A stretch of DNA of 64,000 nt. Source: Thiofaba sp039822285 (GTDB taxonomy: Bacteria > Pseudomonadota > Gammaproteobacteria > Halothiobacillales > Halothiobacillaceae). Position 1 is the first letter of the stretch, and each line of letters opens with the position of its first letter. Below the pieces are notes generated by a model. It saw only the letters and a program-made list of their open reading frames with translations. It had not been told where the DNA came from and did no database searches. Shown here piece after piece: positions 28,534 to 35,889 of the stretch. The position numbers and the translations under genes were made by a program. The stretch is from positions 172,442-236,441 of the forward strand of contig NZ_JBAJEY010000003.1 of NCBI RefSeq assembly GCF_039822285.1. Reading direction: 5' to 3'.

Positions 28534-29486
28534 GCCAATTCGCTTCACTGGAAATGTGCGCGGGGGCAGGCGGACAGGCCCTCGGCCTGGAAATGGCGGG
28601 CTTCAACCATTGCGCACTTGTCGAGCTAGAACCGGCTGCTTGCGCAACGCTGCGGCTCAACCGCCCGGCCTGGAACGTCATCGAGGGCGACTTGCGCCTG
28701 TTCAGCGGCACTCCTTACAAGGGCATCGACCTGGTGGCCGGCGGCGTCCCATGTCCTCCATTCTCCAAGGCTGGCAAGCAGCTTGGTGCAAATGATGAAC
28801 GCGACCTGTTCCCCGAGGCAATCCGCCTAGTCGATGAGTGCCGTCCTCAAGCAGTGATGCTTGAGAACGTGCGCGGCCTTCTTGATGCGGTCTTTGACGA
28901 CTACCGGAACAAGGTCGAAAGGCAGCTCAAGAAGCTGGGTTATGTGCCTGGATGGCGGCTGCTCAATGCCTCGGACTATGGCGTTTCCCAACTCCGGCCC
29001 CGTGTGGTGTTCGTAGGCATCCGCAAAGAATTGGCCTCAGGCTTCTCATGGCCCGAACCCCTCAAGACTAAACCGCCGACGGTGGGCGATCTGCTGCACG
29101 ATCTCATGAAGGCCAACGGCTGGCGCGGCGCTGACCGCTGGCGCGAACAGGCCAACACCATTGCCCCGACCCTGGTCGGTGGCTCCAAGAAGCACGGCGG
29201 GCCAGATCTAGGGCCAACGCGGGCAAAGCGTGCGTGGGCATCCTTGGGAGTGGACGGCCATGGCGTGGCCGACGACGCGCCTGATCGTGATTTTGTAGGC
29301 ATGCCGCGCCTGACGCCACGCATGACGGCACGGATTCAGGGCTTCCCGGATGACTGGCAGTTCTCCGGCCGCAAGACGGCCGCCTATCGCCAGATTGGCA
29401 ACGCCTTCCCGCCGCCGGTCGCTGCGGCTGTGGCCCGGCAAATCTTCGCGGCCCTGGCCGTCAAGCGCATTTTCAAGGTGGCGTGA
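28530..29486 (+). CDS. DNA (cytosine-5) methyltransferase of a type II restriction-modification system
   Basis: A 318-residue m5C methyltransferase. Motif I is FASLEMCAGAGGQALG, motif IV PCPPFS at 74-79 with catalytic Cys75, motif VI ENVRG from 112, motif VIII QLRPR at 154-158, and motif X QIGNAFPPPVA near the C-terminus. The target-recognition region between VIII and X is short. Since the next gene resembles NgoMIV, the expected target is GCCGGC, methylated on one cytosine; this is inference. GCCGGC occurs in host genes here (for example 1180-1185) and inside this gene (28737-28742), so protection would be needed. The stop overlaps the endonuclease ATG by one base. Confidence 0.93.
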   Translation: MSQFASLEMCAGAGGQALGLEMAGFNHCALVELEPAACATLRLNRPAWNVIEGDLRLFSGTPYKGIDLVAGGVPCPPFSKAGKQLGANDERDLFPEAIRLVDECRPQAVMLENVRGLLDAVFDDYRNKVERQLKKLGYVPGWRLLNASDYGVSQLRPRVVFVGIRKELASGFSWPEPLKTKPPTVGDLLHDLMKANGWRGADRWREQANTIAPTLVGGSKKHGGPDLGPTRAKRAWASLGVDGHGVADDAPDRDFVGMPRLTPRMTARIQGFPDDWQFSGRKTAAYRQIGNAFPPPVAAAVARQIFAALAVKRIFKVA

Positions 29487-30349
29487 TGACGACGGCCGCC
29501 GACTTCGCCGAAGCCCGCAAGGCGTTCCATGCCTCGCTGCTGGAATCAACCTTGACCATCAACAGTGACGGAGTGGTCAGCAACGCGGACAGCAGCAACA
29601 CGACGAGCAAGGCGATTGCCAGGGGCATTGCCGATCTGCTCAAAGCCGAAACCATCGGGGAGCGAATCGCGGGCCAGACCTCGGGCAACCAGTTCGAGGG
29701 CATGTGCGCGACCTTCGTGCGAGAAACCTTCCTCAAGCTGGGGCACCTGCGCCCCGGCATCTGGGACGTGCATCAAGTCTGCGGCCGCAACCGCCTGGAA
29801 ATCGCCCGGTATGATCAATACGCGCACCTGGTCGCCCTTGACCGGGCCGCCAAGGCCGATGCCGAACTGGCCGCCGCCCTCGGAAGCGACTACACCATCA
29901 CGCCGGATATTGTGGTCGTGCGCGACACTGAGGACGACAGCGCCATCAATGCGTCGGCGTGCCTGGTCGATGACAGCGTGACCACGCTTGCCAGCCTGCG
30001 GAAGAAAAACGGCGGCCTGCCGCTGCTGCATGCAAGCATTTCCTGCAAGTGGACGATCCGCAGCGACCGGGCGCAAAACGCCAGATCGGAAGCGTTGAAC
30101 CTTGTGCGAAACCGCAAAGGCCGCCTGCCTCATATCGTGGTCGTCACGGCAGAGCCGACACCGAGCCGCCTGGCCTCGATCGCCCTGGGCACCGGGGACA
30201 TTGATTGCGTGTATCACTTCGCCCTGTATGAGCTGCAAGCCACGGTAGAAGCCTTGGGCATGACCGACGCGGCCGACATGCTGGCCGTGATGGTCGATGG
30301 CAAGCGCCTGAAGGACATTTCAGACCTGCCGCTTGACCTGGCCGTGTGA
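29486..30349 (+). CDS. type II restriction endonuclease, NgoMIV family
   Basis: A 287-residue enzyme very similar, from memory, to Neisseria NgoMIV, which cuts G^CCGGC as a tetramer. The active site is intact: Glu71, Asp141 (TITPDIVV), Cys187-Lys188 (SISCKW) and Glu202, each one residue after the NgoMIV equivalents 70, 140, 186-187 and 201. Strongly conserved blocks are GVVSNAD, PGQTSGN-like GQTSGNQFEG and RSDRAQNARSE. The ATG at 29486 overlaps the methyltransferase stop (TGATG), so the cutting enzyme is translated after the protecting one. The C-terminus KDISDLPLDLAV also looks complete. Confidence 0.93.
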   Translation: MTTAADFAEARKAFHASLLESTLTINSDGVVSNADSSNTTSKAIARGIADLLKAETIGERIAGQTSGNQFEGMCATFVRETFLKLGHLRPGIWDVHQVCGRNRLEIARYDQYAHLVALDRAAKADAELAAALGSDYTITPDIVVVRDTEDDSAINASACLVDDSVTTLASLRKKNGGLPLLHASISCKWTIRSDRAQNARSEALNLVRNRKGRLPHIVVVTAEPTPSRLASIALGTGDIDCVYHFALYELQATVEALGMTDAADMLAVMVDGKRLKDISDLPLDLAV

Positions 30350-30530
30350 GGTATTGCAGCCGGGTCGGCGAGCTGCTGTATGGGAAATAACCGCCGTCGC
30401 TTCCGCAGACATCCCCGTGCCAGGATGGGTGAAGCCTCGCTAACTCCGGGCGTCTGGTCCTGTCCAGCCCGGTTTCGCTCACGACGGCGGCATCTCAGTA
30501 TAGTCTACCCCGCCAGCGCGGCAAACCGCG
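30350..30530. other. gap between the endonuclease gene and the IS
   Basis: 181 bases. I see no gene, terminator or recognisable repeat here. Confidence 0.4.
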
Positions 30531-31724
30531 TGTATGAGTCCACCACCTTTGGCACTCAGGTTGGTGTTGGAGGAGGAAGGATAGAGGGGTTTGTTGGCCG
30601 AGTCGATGGTGGGGACGCCAGGCGTTGTAGAAGATGAGCCAATCGGCGAGTTTTTGGTTGAAGAGGGCCAGGTCGGTAGAGCCAAGTCTTCGTGATCGTC
30701 GACGAAGGACTCCTGGAGGGTGCGGTTGAAGCGTTCGGCGTGGGCGTTCATTTTGGGTGTCTTGGGGTAGGTATACCAACGCGAAATCTGTCGGGCGGCG
30801 AGGGTTTGGGCGAAGCCTGCTTTGAACTCGGAGCCGTTGTCCGAGAGCAGCACATCGGGCTTGTTGGGAAGCACGTCCAGCACAGCGGCAAGCGCAGCCT
30901 GGGTGTGGCGTGTGGCTTTGTTGGGCAGGGCAACGGCCAGCGCAAAGGCGCTGGCGGGGTCAATGAAGGGAAACACTGAATCATTCAGCGTTTCCCGTTT
31001 GGGGCAGGATGCCCCAACGCGAATAACGCGTTCTGTCGTTGATTCGCGGAGTCCGTCGCGGACATGTGCCGCGACGAGACGCGCTGAAAAAATCCATAGA
31101 TGGATTTTTTCAGCATTTCCGAAGGTGACGAGGTAGCGTTTGAGTCCATCGCGCACGCGCTCGATGGTGTCCACGGCCAGGCACTGCAGGGCGGTGGTGC
31201 GAGCGCCTTTGGGCTTTCTGGGTTTGGGCGAGCGCTTGAGGGGTTTGGGACGACCGCGAGCATCGAGCCTTTGGGGGACCAGGCGCATCTTGTCCGGTGC
31301 CCGGGCAATGATCCGGCCAAGGGTGGAGACCGAAGGCAGCGGGATGCCATGGACCTCACACCAAGGGGCCAGCAGAACGGACAGCTTTTCCTTGCCCAGA
31401 TTGGGGTAAGTGGTACGCAGCCGTCTGATCTCGGCCACAAGCCTAGGGTCGGCGGTTGGAGTCCTCTTGCGCTTGGGCGCCGAGGAGCGGGGAATGAGCG
31501 CGGCTGGGTTGCCGCCGCTCTCCCGCAAGGCCTTCTTCCAGCGGTAGAGGGTTCTGCGGGAGACGCCGAAGGCGTCCACCGTGGCGGCCAAGCCCGTGCT
31601 TGTCGAAAAACGTGAGGATCTTGAGTCGTTCTTGGGCTTCTTTCGGAGTCATCTCCCAAAGATGCCCGAGCTGGGCTACCCGGTAAAACCCCCTGACTTG
31701 GTCACCGATGTATTGAACTCGCAT
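30531..31724 (-). pseudogene. transposase (frameshifted and interrupted)
   Basis: The product should start MRVQYIGDQVRGFYRVAQLG at 31724, run through an HTH region (FGVSRRTLYRWKKAL) and an rve/DDE core with LLSDNGSEF, and end near WWTHT. An extra G near 31590 breaks the frame after FFDKHGL. A second shift near 30690 moves the sequence from VDDHEDLAL into the frame reading TDLALFNQKLADWLIFYNAW. Between these, 52 foreign codons (30970-31125) separate RYLVTF from IDPASAF without changing frame. Confidence 0.85.
30970..31120. mobile_element. hairpin-built MITE-like insertion in the transposase gene
   Basis: 151 bases flanked by the direct repeat GAAGG (30965-30969 and 31121-31125), with GGAAA/TTTCC at the ends counting the last G of the left repeat. 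Insert plus one duplication is 156 bases, exactly 52 codons. It consists of hairpins at 30968-30996, 30999-31017, 31019-31047, a core at 31055-31075 (GTCGCGG/CCGCGAC) and 31083-31114 (14-bp perfect stem). The core and its flanks recur at 59066-59100. No coding capacity of its own is seen. Confidence 0.75.
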
Positions 31725-31773
31725 GGCCCTCCTTCCTCGGTAAAGGAGTGCCAAAGGTTTCTGAACTTATGCA

Positions 31774-31933
31774 GTTCGGGCTGGACAAGCGCGGGCGCAA
31801 GGTGCCATGGGGTGATGTGCCGGCGCGGCCGTTTTTTCCCGTGACGCGGGATGGCAGGTTTTACGACGACTCGGCGCGCGCGCTGGTGCTGGAGACAATC
31901 CGGAAGTACCTGGAGGATAAAGGTGAAGGTTGA
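31774..31933 (+). pseudogene. 3' fragment of a Mu-like virion morphogenesis gene (gpG)
   Basis: The last 52 codons of a phage virion morphogenesis protein. The phrase QFGLDKRGRKVPWGDVPARP matches the family C-terminal signature (HQFGG...VPARPF), and the frame ends at 31933. The 5' part is missing, cut by the IS end at about 31773. In Mu, gpG lies between gpF and the gpI protease gene, and a gpI remnant follows here. Confidence 0.65.
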
Positions 31934-32486
31934 AATCTCGCTGATCGTCAACAGGGACGAAAAGCTCTCATATCTCAGCAAGCGGGCCACGGCGCTGAAA
32001 GACGAAGGGAAGATCAATGAGGCTGTCGCGTGCCTGCGCGAGGCGCAGAAACACATGCGCAAATCCAACTTCTCCCACCCGGCCCAACAGTGGTGCCGGC
32101 TGCCTCTTTTCTTGCAGATGGCCGGGCGCTTCGACGAGGCGATGGCCGAGTTCCACAGGCTGCTCGCCGAGTTGGACAAAAGGATGCTCAAGGAGTACGC
32201 GCATTTGCCAGAGGAGATCGCACTCTCGTGCGGGTATACCGAGAGGGCTGTGATTTACGACAAGATGCGCTTGGCCTGCAAGCGCGAGAAACGCAAAGAG
32301 GAGGCCGAAAAGTGGGCCGCGCTCTCGCAGGAGATGGAACGCAAGGCGGAGGAGGCCATGTCGATCAGCGACAGATTCCACGAGGAACGATCGCGCGCCT
32401 TCCGCGATGCGCAGGAACAATTCCGGGCCGGCGACCGCGGCGCGCTCGACAGGTTCTTTGAACGATACCCGCAGCGGTACCGGTGA
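31923..32486 (+). CDS. TPR-like helical protein, probable prophage cargo
   Basis: About 187 residues starting with GTG at 31923 (GGAGG six bases upstream), overlapping the gpG fragment stop by 11 bases. The body is helical, with two or three TPR-like pairs (KDEGKINEAVACLREAQKHM, LQMAGRFDEAMAEFHRLLAEL) and a charged coiled-coil C-terminus. There is no signal or membrane segment. It is intact although both phage genes around it are broken. It is not a Mu structural gene I can place, so it may be an accessory prophage gene. The function is unknown. Confidence 0.65.
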   Translation: MKVEISLIVNRDEKLSYLSKRATALKDEGKINEAVACLREAQKHMRKSNFSHPAQQWCRLPLFLQMAGRFDEAMAEFHRLLAELDKRMLKEYAHLPEEIALSCGYTERAVIYDKMRLACKREKRKEEAEKWAALSQEMERKAEEAMSISDRFHEERSRAFRDAQEQFRAGDRGALDRFFERYPQRYR

Positions 32487-32530
32487 TCCTGGACACCATC
32501 GCCCACTACCTTGCCGATACGGGCCACTGA
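32483..32530 (+). pseudogene. possible 5' stub of a phage tail/minor-capsid gene
   Basis: A GTG at 32483 opens a 15-codon frame (MILDTIAHYLADTGH) overlapping the TPR gene stop. The phrase resembles the N-terminus of small phage tail-terminator or minor-capsid proteins. It is too short for confidence and may be chance. Confidence 0.25.
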
Positions 32531-32741
32531 AAACCTCCGGCGCGTTTTAAGGCCCGTAGAGCGATTTTTTTCTCATGCGGGCTACCCTGATATAGGCCAT
32601 CCATAAAAAACGCAACAGCGTTCCTCTACGTGCCGAGTGAACGGGTGTAAACGCGATATTCCCGTCTACGCTCGCCGCACGCCATGAAAACATCCTGTCT
32701 GAACCTCCTCGGTCTGTGTAAGAAAGATCGCCCCGACCATC
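32531..32741. other. non-coding stretch upstream of the gpI remnant
   Basis: 211 bases without a supported gene. It contains a T-run at about 32565 and, at the end, an 8-bp inverted repeat CCGACCAT/ATGGTCGG (32733-32749) overlapping the start of the gpI frame. Presumably prophage intergenic DNA with the promoter or ribosome site of gpI. Confidence 0.35.
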
Positions 32742-33360
32742 ATGGTCGGCATGATCTGCAGCACTCCTCATATCGCCGTCGATCACGCCGCCGCGCAGCG
32801 CGGGCAGGCCGTGGCGCGCGATGCTTTTTCCGTCGACATCCTCCCTGCCTCAGCCACTGACGTGGCCTTGAACCCGCCGGAGTGGGTGCACCTCATTCCG
32901 GCGGGCGTTTTTTCAGGCCGGGATGGGCGCGGGCCGTACCGGCTGGATGCGCGGGCCGTGCTCGATGCCTTTTCAAGGCACGGGGCCGACCTTCCGGTGG
33001 ACTACGAGCACCAAAGCCTGGAGGCCGAGGCCAAGGCCGGGCCGGTGCCCGCTGCCGGGTGGATCAAGGAACTTTCCGCGCGCGAAGACGGCATCTGGGC
33101 GCGAGTGGAATGGACGCCTGCCGCCGCGCAGCACCTGATCAATAAAGAGTACCGCTACCTCTCTCCGGTGTTCCGCTTCGACAAACGCACGGGCCGCGTT
33201 GTCGCCCTGGACGGCGCGGGCCTGACCCACAACCCCAACCTCTATCTCAAGGCCGCTGCCGCACGAAAGGAGACCCACGCCGTGGAAGACAACATCCTCG
33301 AACGCCTTATTGCCATGCTCAATCTGCCGGTGAAGGCCACTGCCGACGACATTGTAGCCA
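32742..33360 (+). pseudogene. Mu-like prophage I protein (head protease/scaffold), 3'-truncated
   Basis: About 206 codons of a phage I-like protein (PF10123 type): PEWVHLIPAGVFSGRDGRGP, DLPVDYEHQS and YRYLSPVFRFDKRTGRV are family hallmarks of the prohead protease. After TADDIVAI homology stops at about 33360, where the right 37-base inverted repeat begins. The open frame runs on into the ppiD 3' end by chance. The scaffold part and all later head and tail genes are gone. Confidence 0.75.
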
Positions 33361-33386
33361 TCCGGGGTGAGAGAGGGAGCTACAAC
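33350..33386 (-). repeat. island-flanking 37-base inverted repeat, right copy
   Basis: Inverted partner of 28095-28131, identical over 21 bases (33353-33373). It lies exactly where gpI homology ends, 39 bases before the ppiD stop. Confidence 0.75.
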
Positions 33387-33424
33387 GCCGCGACCGAACA
33401 TGCGGGGTCTTCAGTCGGCCCGCA

Positions 33425-35326
33425 TCAGAGATCCTGGCGCTGGGTGATCTCGGCCCGTGCCCGCAGATGGGCGATGAAGGCAGACAGCTCGCCCATGCCG
33501 ACGTTCTGACGCAGCTCCTCGCGGATAGCGAGGCGCTCCGCCTCATCGAGTGCCGCGGGGTCGCCATCCTTGACCGACAGCACGCGCACCACAGCCATGT
33601 CGCCATTGCCCAGACGGACGCTGCCGACCAGCGGGGCATCGGCCGTGGGGCGGCCGATGGAGAATGCTGCACGGCGGATGGCCGGATCGACCTCGTCCGC
33701 GCCCAAACGCTTGAGCTCGCCGGCAAAGCCACGCTCGGCACCAACCTGGCGCAGGGCCTCGTCGACGGCCTCGGCCATGGAGAGTGCCTTGCGCAGGCGG
33801 GCCGCATCCGCTTCGATCAGACGGGCAAGCTCCTGCTCGACCACGCGGCGCTGGACCTCGGCACGGACCGTCTCAAACGGCTGGTCCGCCGCAGCCTGGT
33901 GCTCCGCCACGCGGATGACCGCCACCTGGTTGCCGGAAAGATCGATCAGGTCGCTGTTGCGCCCCTGCTCCAGCACCTCAGGCGTGAACGCGGCGGCGCG
34001 CAGCTTGGGATTCGCGCCCACACCCTCGCCTTGGTCGCGGGTCACCCAACCGCTGGCCTGGACCTTGAGGCCCAGCGCCTCGGCCGCCGGGGCAAGGCTG
34101 TCCGGCTGCTCGTAGGCGAGCGTCGCCAGGCGGTCGGCCAGGTCATGGAAACGCTCCTCGGCCATGCGCTGGGCCGCGTCGACCAGCATGGCCTGACGCA
34201 CTTCGTCCAGCGGCTTCGGCTTGGCCTTTTCGATGTGTTCGAGCTTGATCAGGTGCCAGCCGAAGTCGGTCTGCACAGGTGCGCTGATCTCCCCCTCCTT
34301 GAGTGCGAACAGGGCCTTCTCGAACGGTTCGACCATCATCCCGCGCTCCACCAGACCGAGCTCGCCACCCTGCCCGGCCGAGCCCGGGTCCTGGGAGTAC
34401 TGCTTCGCCAGGGCGGCGAAGTCCTCGCCCCCGGCCAGCCGCTCGCGCAGCGCCTCGGCCTGCTTGCGCGCGGCCTCCATGTCGCCGCCCGCGGGCGGGG
34501 TGATCAGGATGTGGCGTGCCTCGCGGCGCTCGCGCTGCGCTTCGCGCGCGAGATAGTCCTCGTAGGCCTGGCGAATGTCCTCCTCGCTCGGCTTCATGCT
34601 GGCCGCAAGCTCATCCACCGACAGGGCAATGTAGTCCAGGCGCACCCGTTCCGGGCGGCGGAAGTCCTGCATGTGCTCCTTGAAATAGGCCTGAAGCTGG
34701 GCCTCGTCGGGCTGGATACCCGCGCGGCGCGGCGCGGCCGGGAGGGTGTAGACCTCAACCTCGCGCGTCTGCCCGCGCAGGCGCAGGAAGGCCTCCAGGT
34801 TGGCCGCAACGTCGAAGGCGCTGAGGGCGATGCCGCGCTGCAACTGGTCGAGGACAAGATCCTGGCGCACCTCGTGCTCGAAGGTCAGCGGAGTCTGCCC
34901 CTGCAACCCCAGCACCTGCTCGTAGCGCGCCTGGCTGAACACCCCGTTCTCCTGGAACGCCGGCACACCGCGCAGCACCGCGGCGAGTTCCGCATCGCTC
35001 ACGCGCAGGCCCTGCTTGTGCGCCCACTGGCGCAGGACCTCGCGCAGGATCAGACCGTCCAGCACCTGGCGCTTGAGACCCAAGCCTTCGAGCATGTCCG
35101 GCGGGACGGTACCGCCGAAGGCCTGCGCCAGGCGCTGACGTTCCTGGTTGTAGGCCTGCTCGAAGGCGCGCGGGGTGATGTCCTGTCCATTGACGGTGGC
35201 CACCGGCGCATCGCTGCCCCCGCGGAAATACTCACCGATCCCCCACAGCACGAAGGGGATACTGATGAGGCCCACGATGGCATAGGCAATCCAGCCGGAG
35301 AGGCGGTCACGGAGATTCATCAACAT
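33425..35326 (-). CDS. ppiD: periplasmic folding chaperone PpiD (SurA/parvulin type)
   Basis: A 633-residue protein anchored in the inner membrane by one N-terminal helix (GWIAYAIVGLISIPFVLWGI), with a large periplasmic part: a SurA-N-like chaperone region, then one parvulin domain (ARHILI, GGELGLVERGMMVEPFEKAL and FGWHLIKLEHIEKA). It assists proteins emerging from SecYEG; PPIase activity of PpiD is often weak. The length is close to E. coli PpiD (623). It follows hupB and lon, as in pseudomonads. Confidence 0.95.
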   Translation of the reverse strand: MLMNLRDRLSGWIAYAIVGLISIPFVLWGIGEYFRGGSDAPVATVNGQDITPRAFEQAYNQERQRLAQAFGGTVPPDMLEGLGLKRQVLDGLILREVLRQWAHKQGLRVSDAELAAVLRGVPAFQENGVFSQARYEQVLGLQGQTPLTFEHEVRQDLVLDQLQRGIALSAFDVAANLEAFLRLRGQTREVEVYTLPAAPRRAGIQPDEAQLQAYFKEHMQDFRRPERVRLDYIALSVDELAASMKPSEEDIRQAYEDYLAREAQRERREARHILITPPAGGDMEAARKQAEALRERLAGGEDFAALAKQYSQDPGSAGQGGELGLVERGMMVEPFEKALFALKEGEISAPVQTDFGWHLIKLEHIEKAKPKPLDEVRQAMLVDAAQRMAEERFHDLADRLATLAYEQPDSLAPAAEALGLKVQASGWVTRDQGEGVGANPKLRAAAFTPEVLEQGRNSDLIDLSGNQVAVIRVAEHQAAADQPFETVRAEVQRRVVEQELARLIEADAARLRKALSMAEAVDEALRQVGAERGFAGELKRLGADEVDPAIRRAAFSIGRPTADAPLVGSVRLGNGDMAVVRVLSVKDGDPAALDEAERLAIREELRQNVGMGELSAFIAHLRARAEITQRQDL

Positions 35327-35366
35327 GGCAGGACACTCGAACTCAAAGACAGCAAAATCGCGGACA

Positions 35367-35405
35367 TAAAAAAGCCTCCCGGTCCCTCAGGGGACGCTGG
35401 GAGGC
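35367..35405 (-). terminator. intrinsic terminator of hupB
   Basis: On the minus strand GCCTCCC pairs with GGGAGGC, with a second inner helix, followed by TTTTTTA. It lies between hupB and ppiD, so ppiD likely has its own promoter or depends on readthrough. Confidence 0.75.
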
Positions 35406-35422
35406 CAAGGCATCAACGAAAC

Positions 35423-35698
35423 TTAGTGGTTGACGGCGTCCTTCAGACCCTTGCCAGCCTTGAAGGAAGGCAGCTTGGAGGCAGCGATCTTGATCTCCGC
35501 ACCGGTCTGCGGGTTGCGGCCGGTACGGGCCTCACGCTCGCGGACCAGGAAAGTGCCAAAGCCCACCAGGGTGACCTGCTCGCCTTTCTTCAGGGCGTCG
35601 GTCACGGCGGCGACGAAACCATCCACGGCACGTGCGGCGGCGGCCTTGGAGATGTCGGCGGACTGGGCAACGGCGTCGATCAGTTCGGATTTGTTCAT
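35423..35698 (-). CDS. hupB: DNA-binding protein HU-beta
   Basis: A 91-residue HU, full length, starting MNKSELIDAVAQSADISKAA. The DNA-clamping arm reads RTGRNPQTGAEIKIAASKLP. It is a nucleoid protein that bends and constrains DNA. The gene lies between lon and ppiD as in many gammaproteobacteria and has its own strong promoter 140-168 bases upstream of the start. Confidence 0.97.
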   Translation of the reverse strand: MNKSELIDAVAQSADISKAAAARAVDGFVAAVTDALKKGEQVTLVGFGTFLVREREARTGRNPQTGAEIKIAASKLPSFKAGKGLKDAVNH

Positions 35699-35837
35699 GG
35701 TCGTATGAATCCTTTGAGGCGTTGTGCTTGCGGGTGGTAGACCAACCCCATGCCAGGTACCCGGCCCGGCTGGGTCGCCCCCGGCCCCCGCAGCTGGCCT
35801 GGGCCGCATGCTGACGGGTTTTGCCGGAACTGTGAGG

Positions 35838-35866
35838 TTTATAACAAGGCCCCCCGGGGACGTCAA
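35838..35866 (-). promoter_or_regulatory. promoter of hupB
   Basis: Minus-strand TTGACG (35866-35861), 17-base spacer, TATAAA (35843-35838). This is the best sigma-70 match in the window. It lies 24 bases after the lon stop and gives a leader of about 130 bases. Confidence 0.7.
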
Positions 35867-35889
35867 CGCCCACCGGGCTTATGCCTCGA

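Larger units (their letters stand above)
30531..31773 (-). mobile_element. degenerate insertion sequence with DDE transposase (IS481/IS3-like)
   Basis: About 1.24 kb. The ends are inverted: the left reads TGTATGAGTCCACC then ACCTTTGGCACTC, and the right in reverse complement reads TGCATAAGTTCAGAA then the same 13 bases (30545-30557 and 31746-31758). No target duplication is evident. The single transposase gene is broken by two frameshifts and by a second small element, so the IS cannot move itself. Its right end cuts into a Mu-like gpG gene. Confidence 0.75.

Noticed and set aside
33361..33509. C-terminal continuation of the gpI frame into ppiD
   Set aside because: Homology ends at about 33360; the rest is chance reading of the flanking repeat and of ppiD in antisense.
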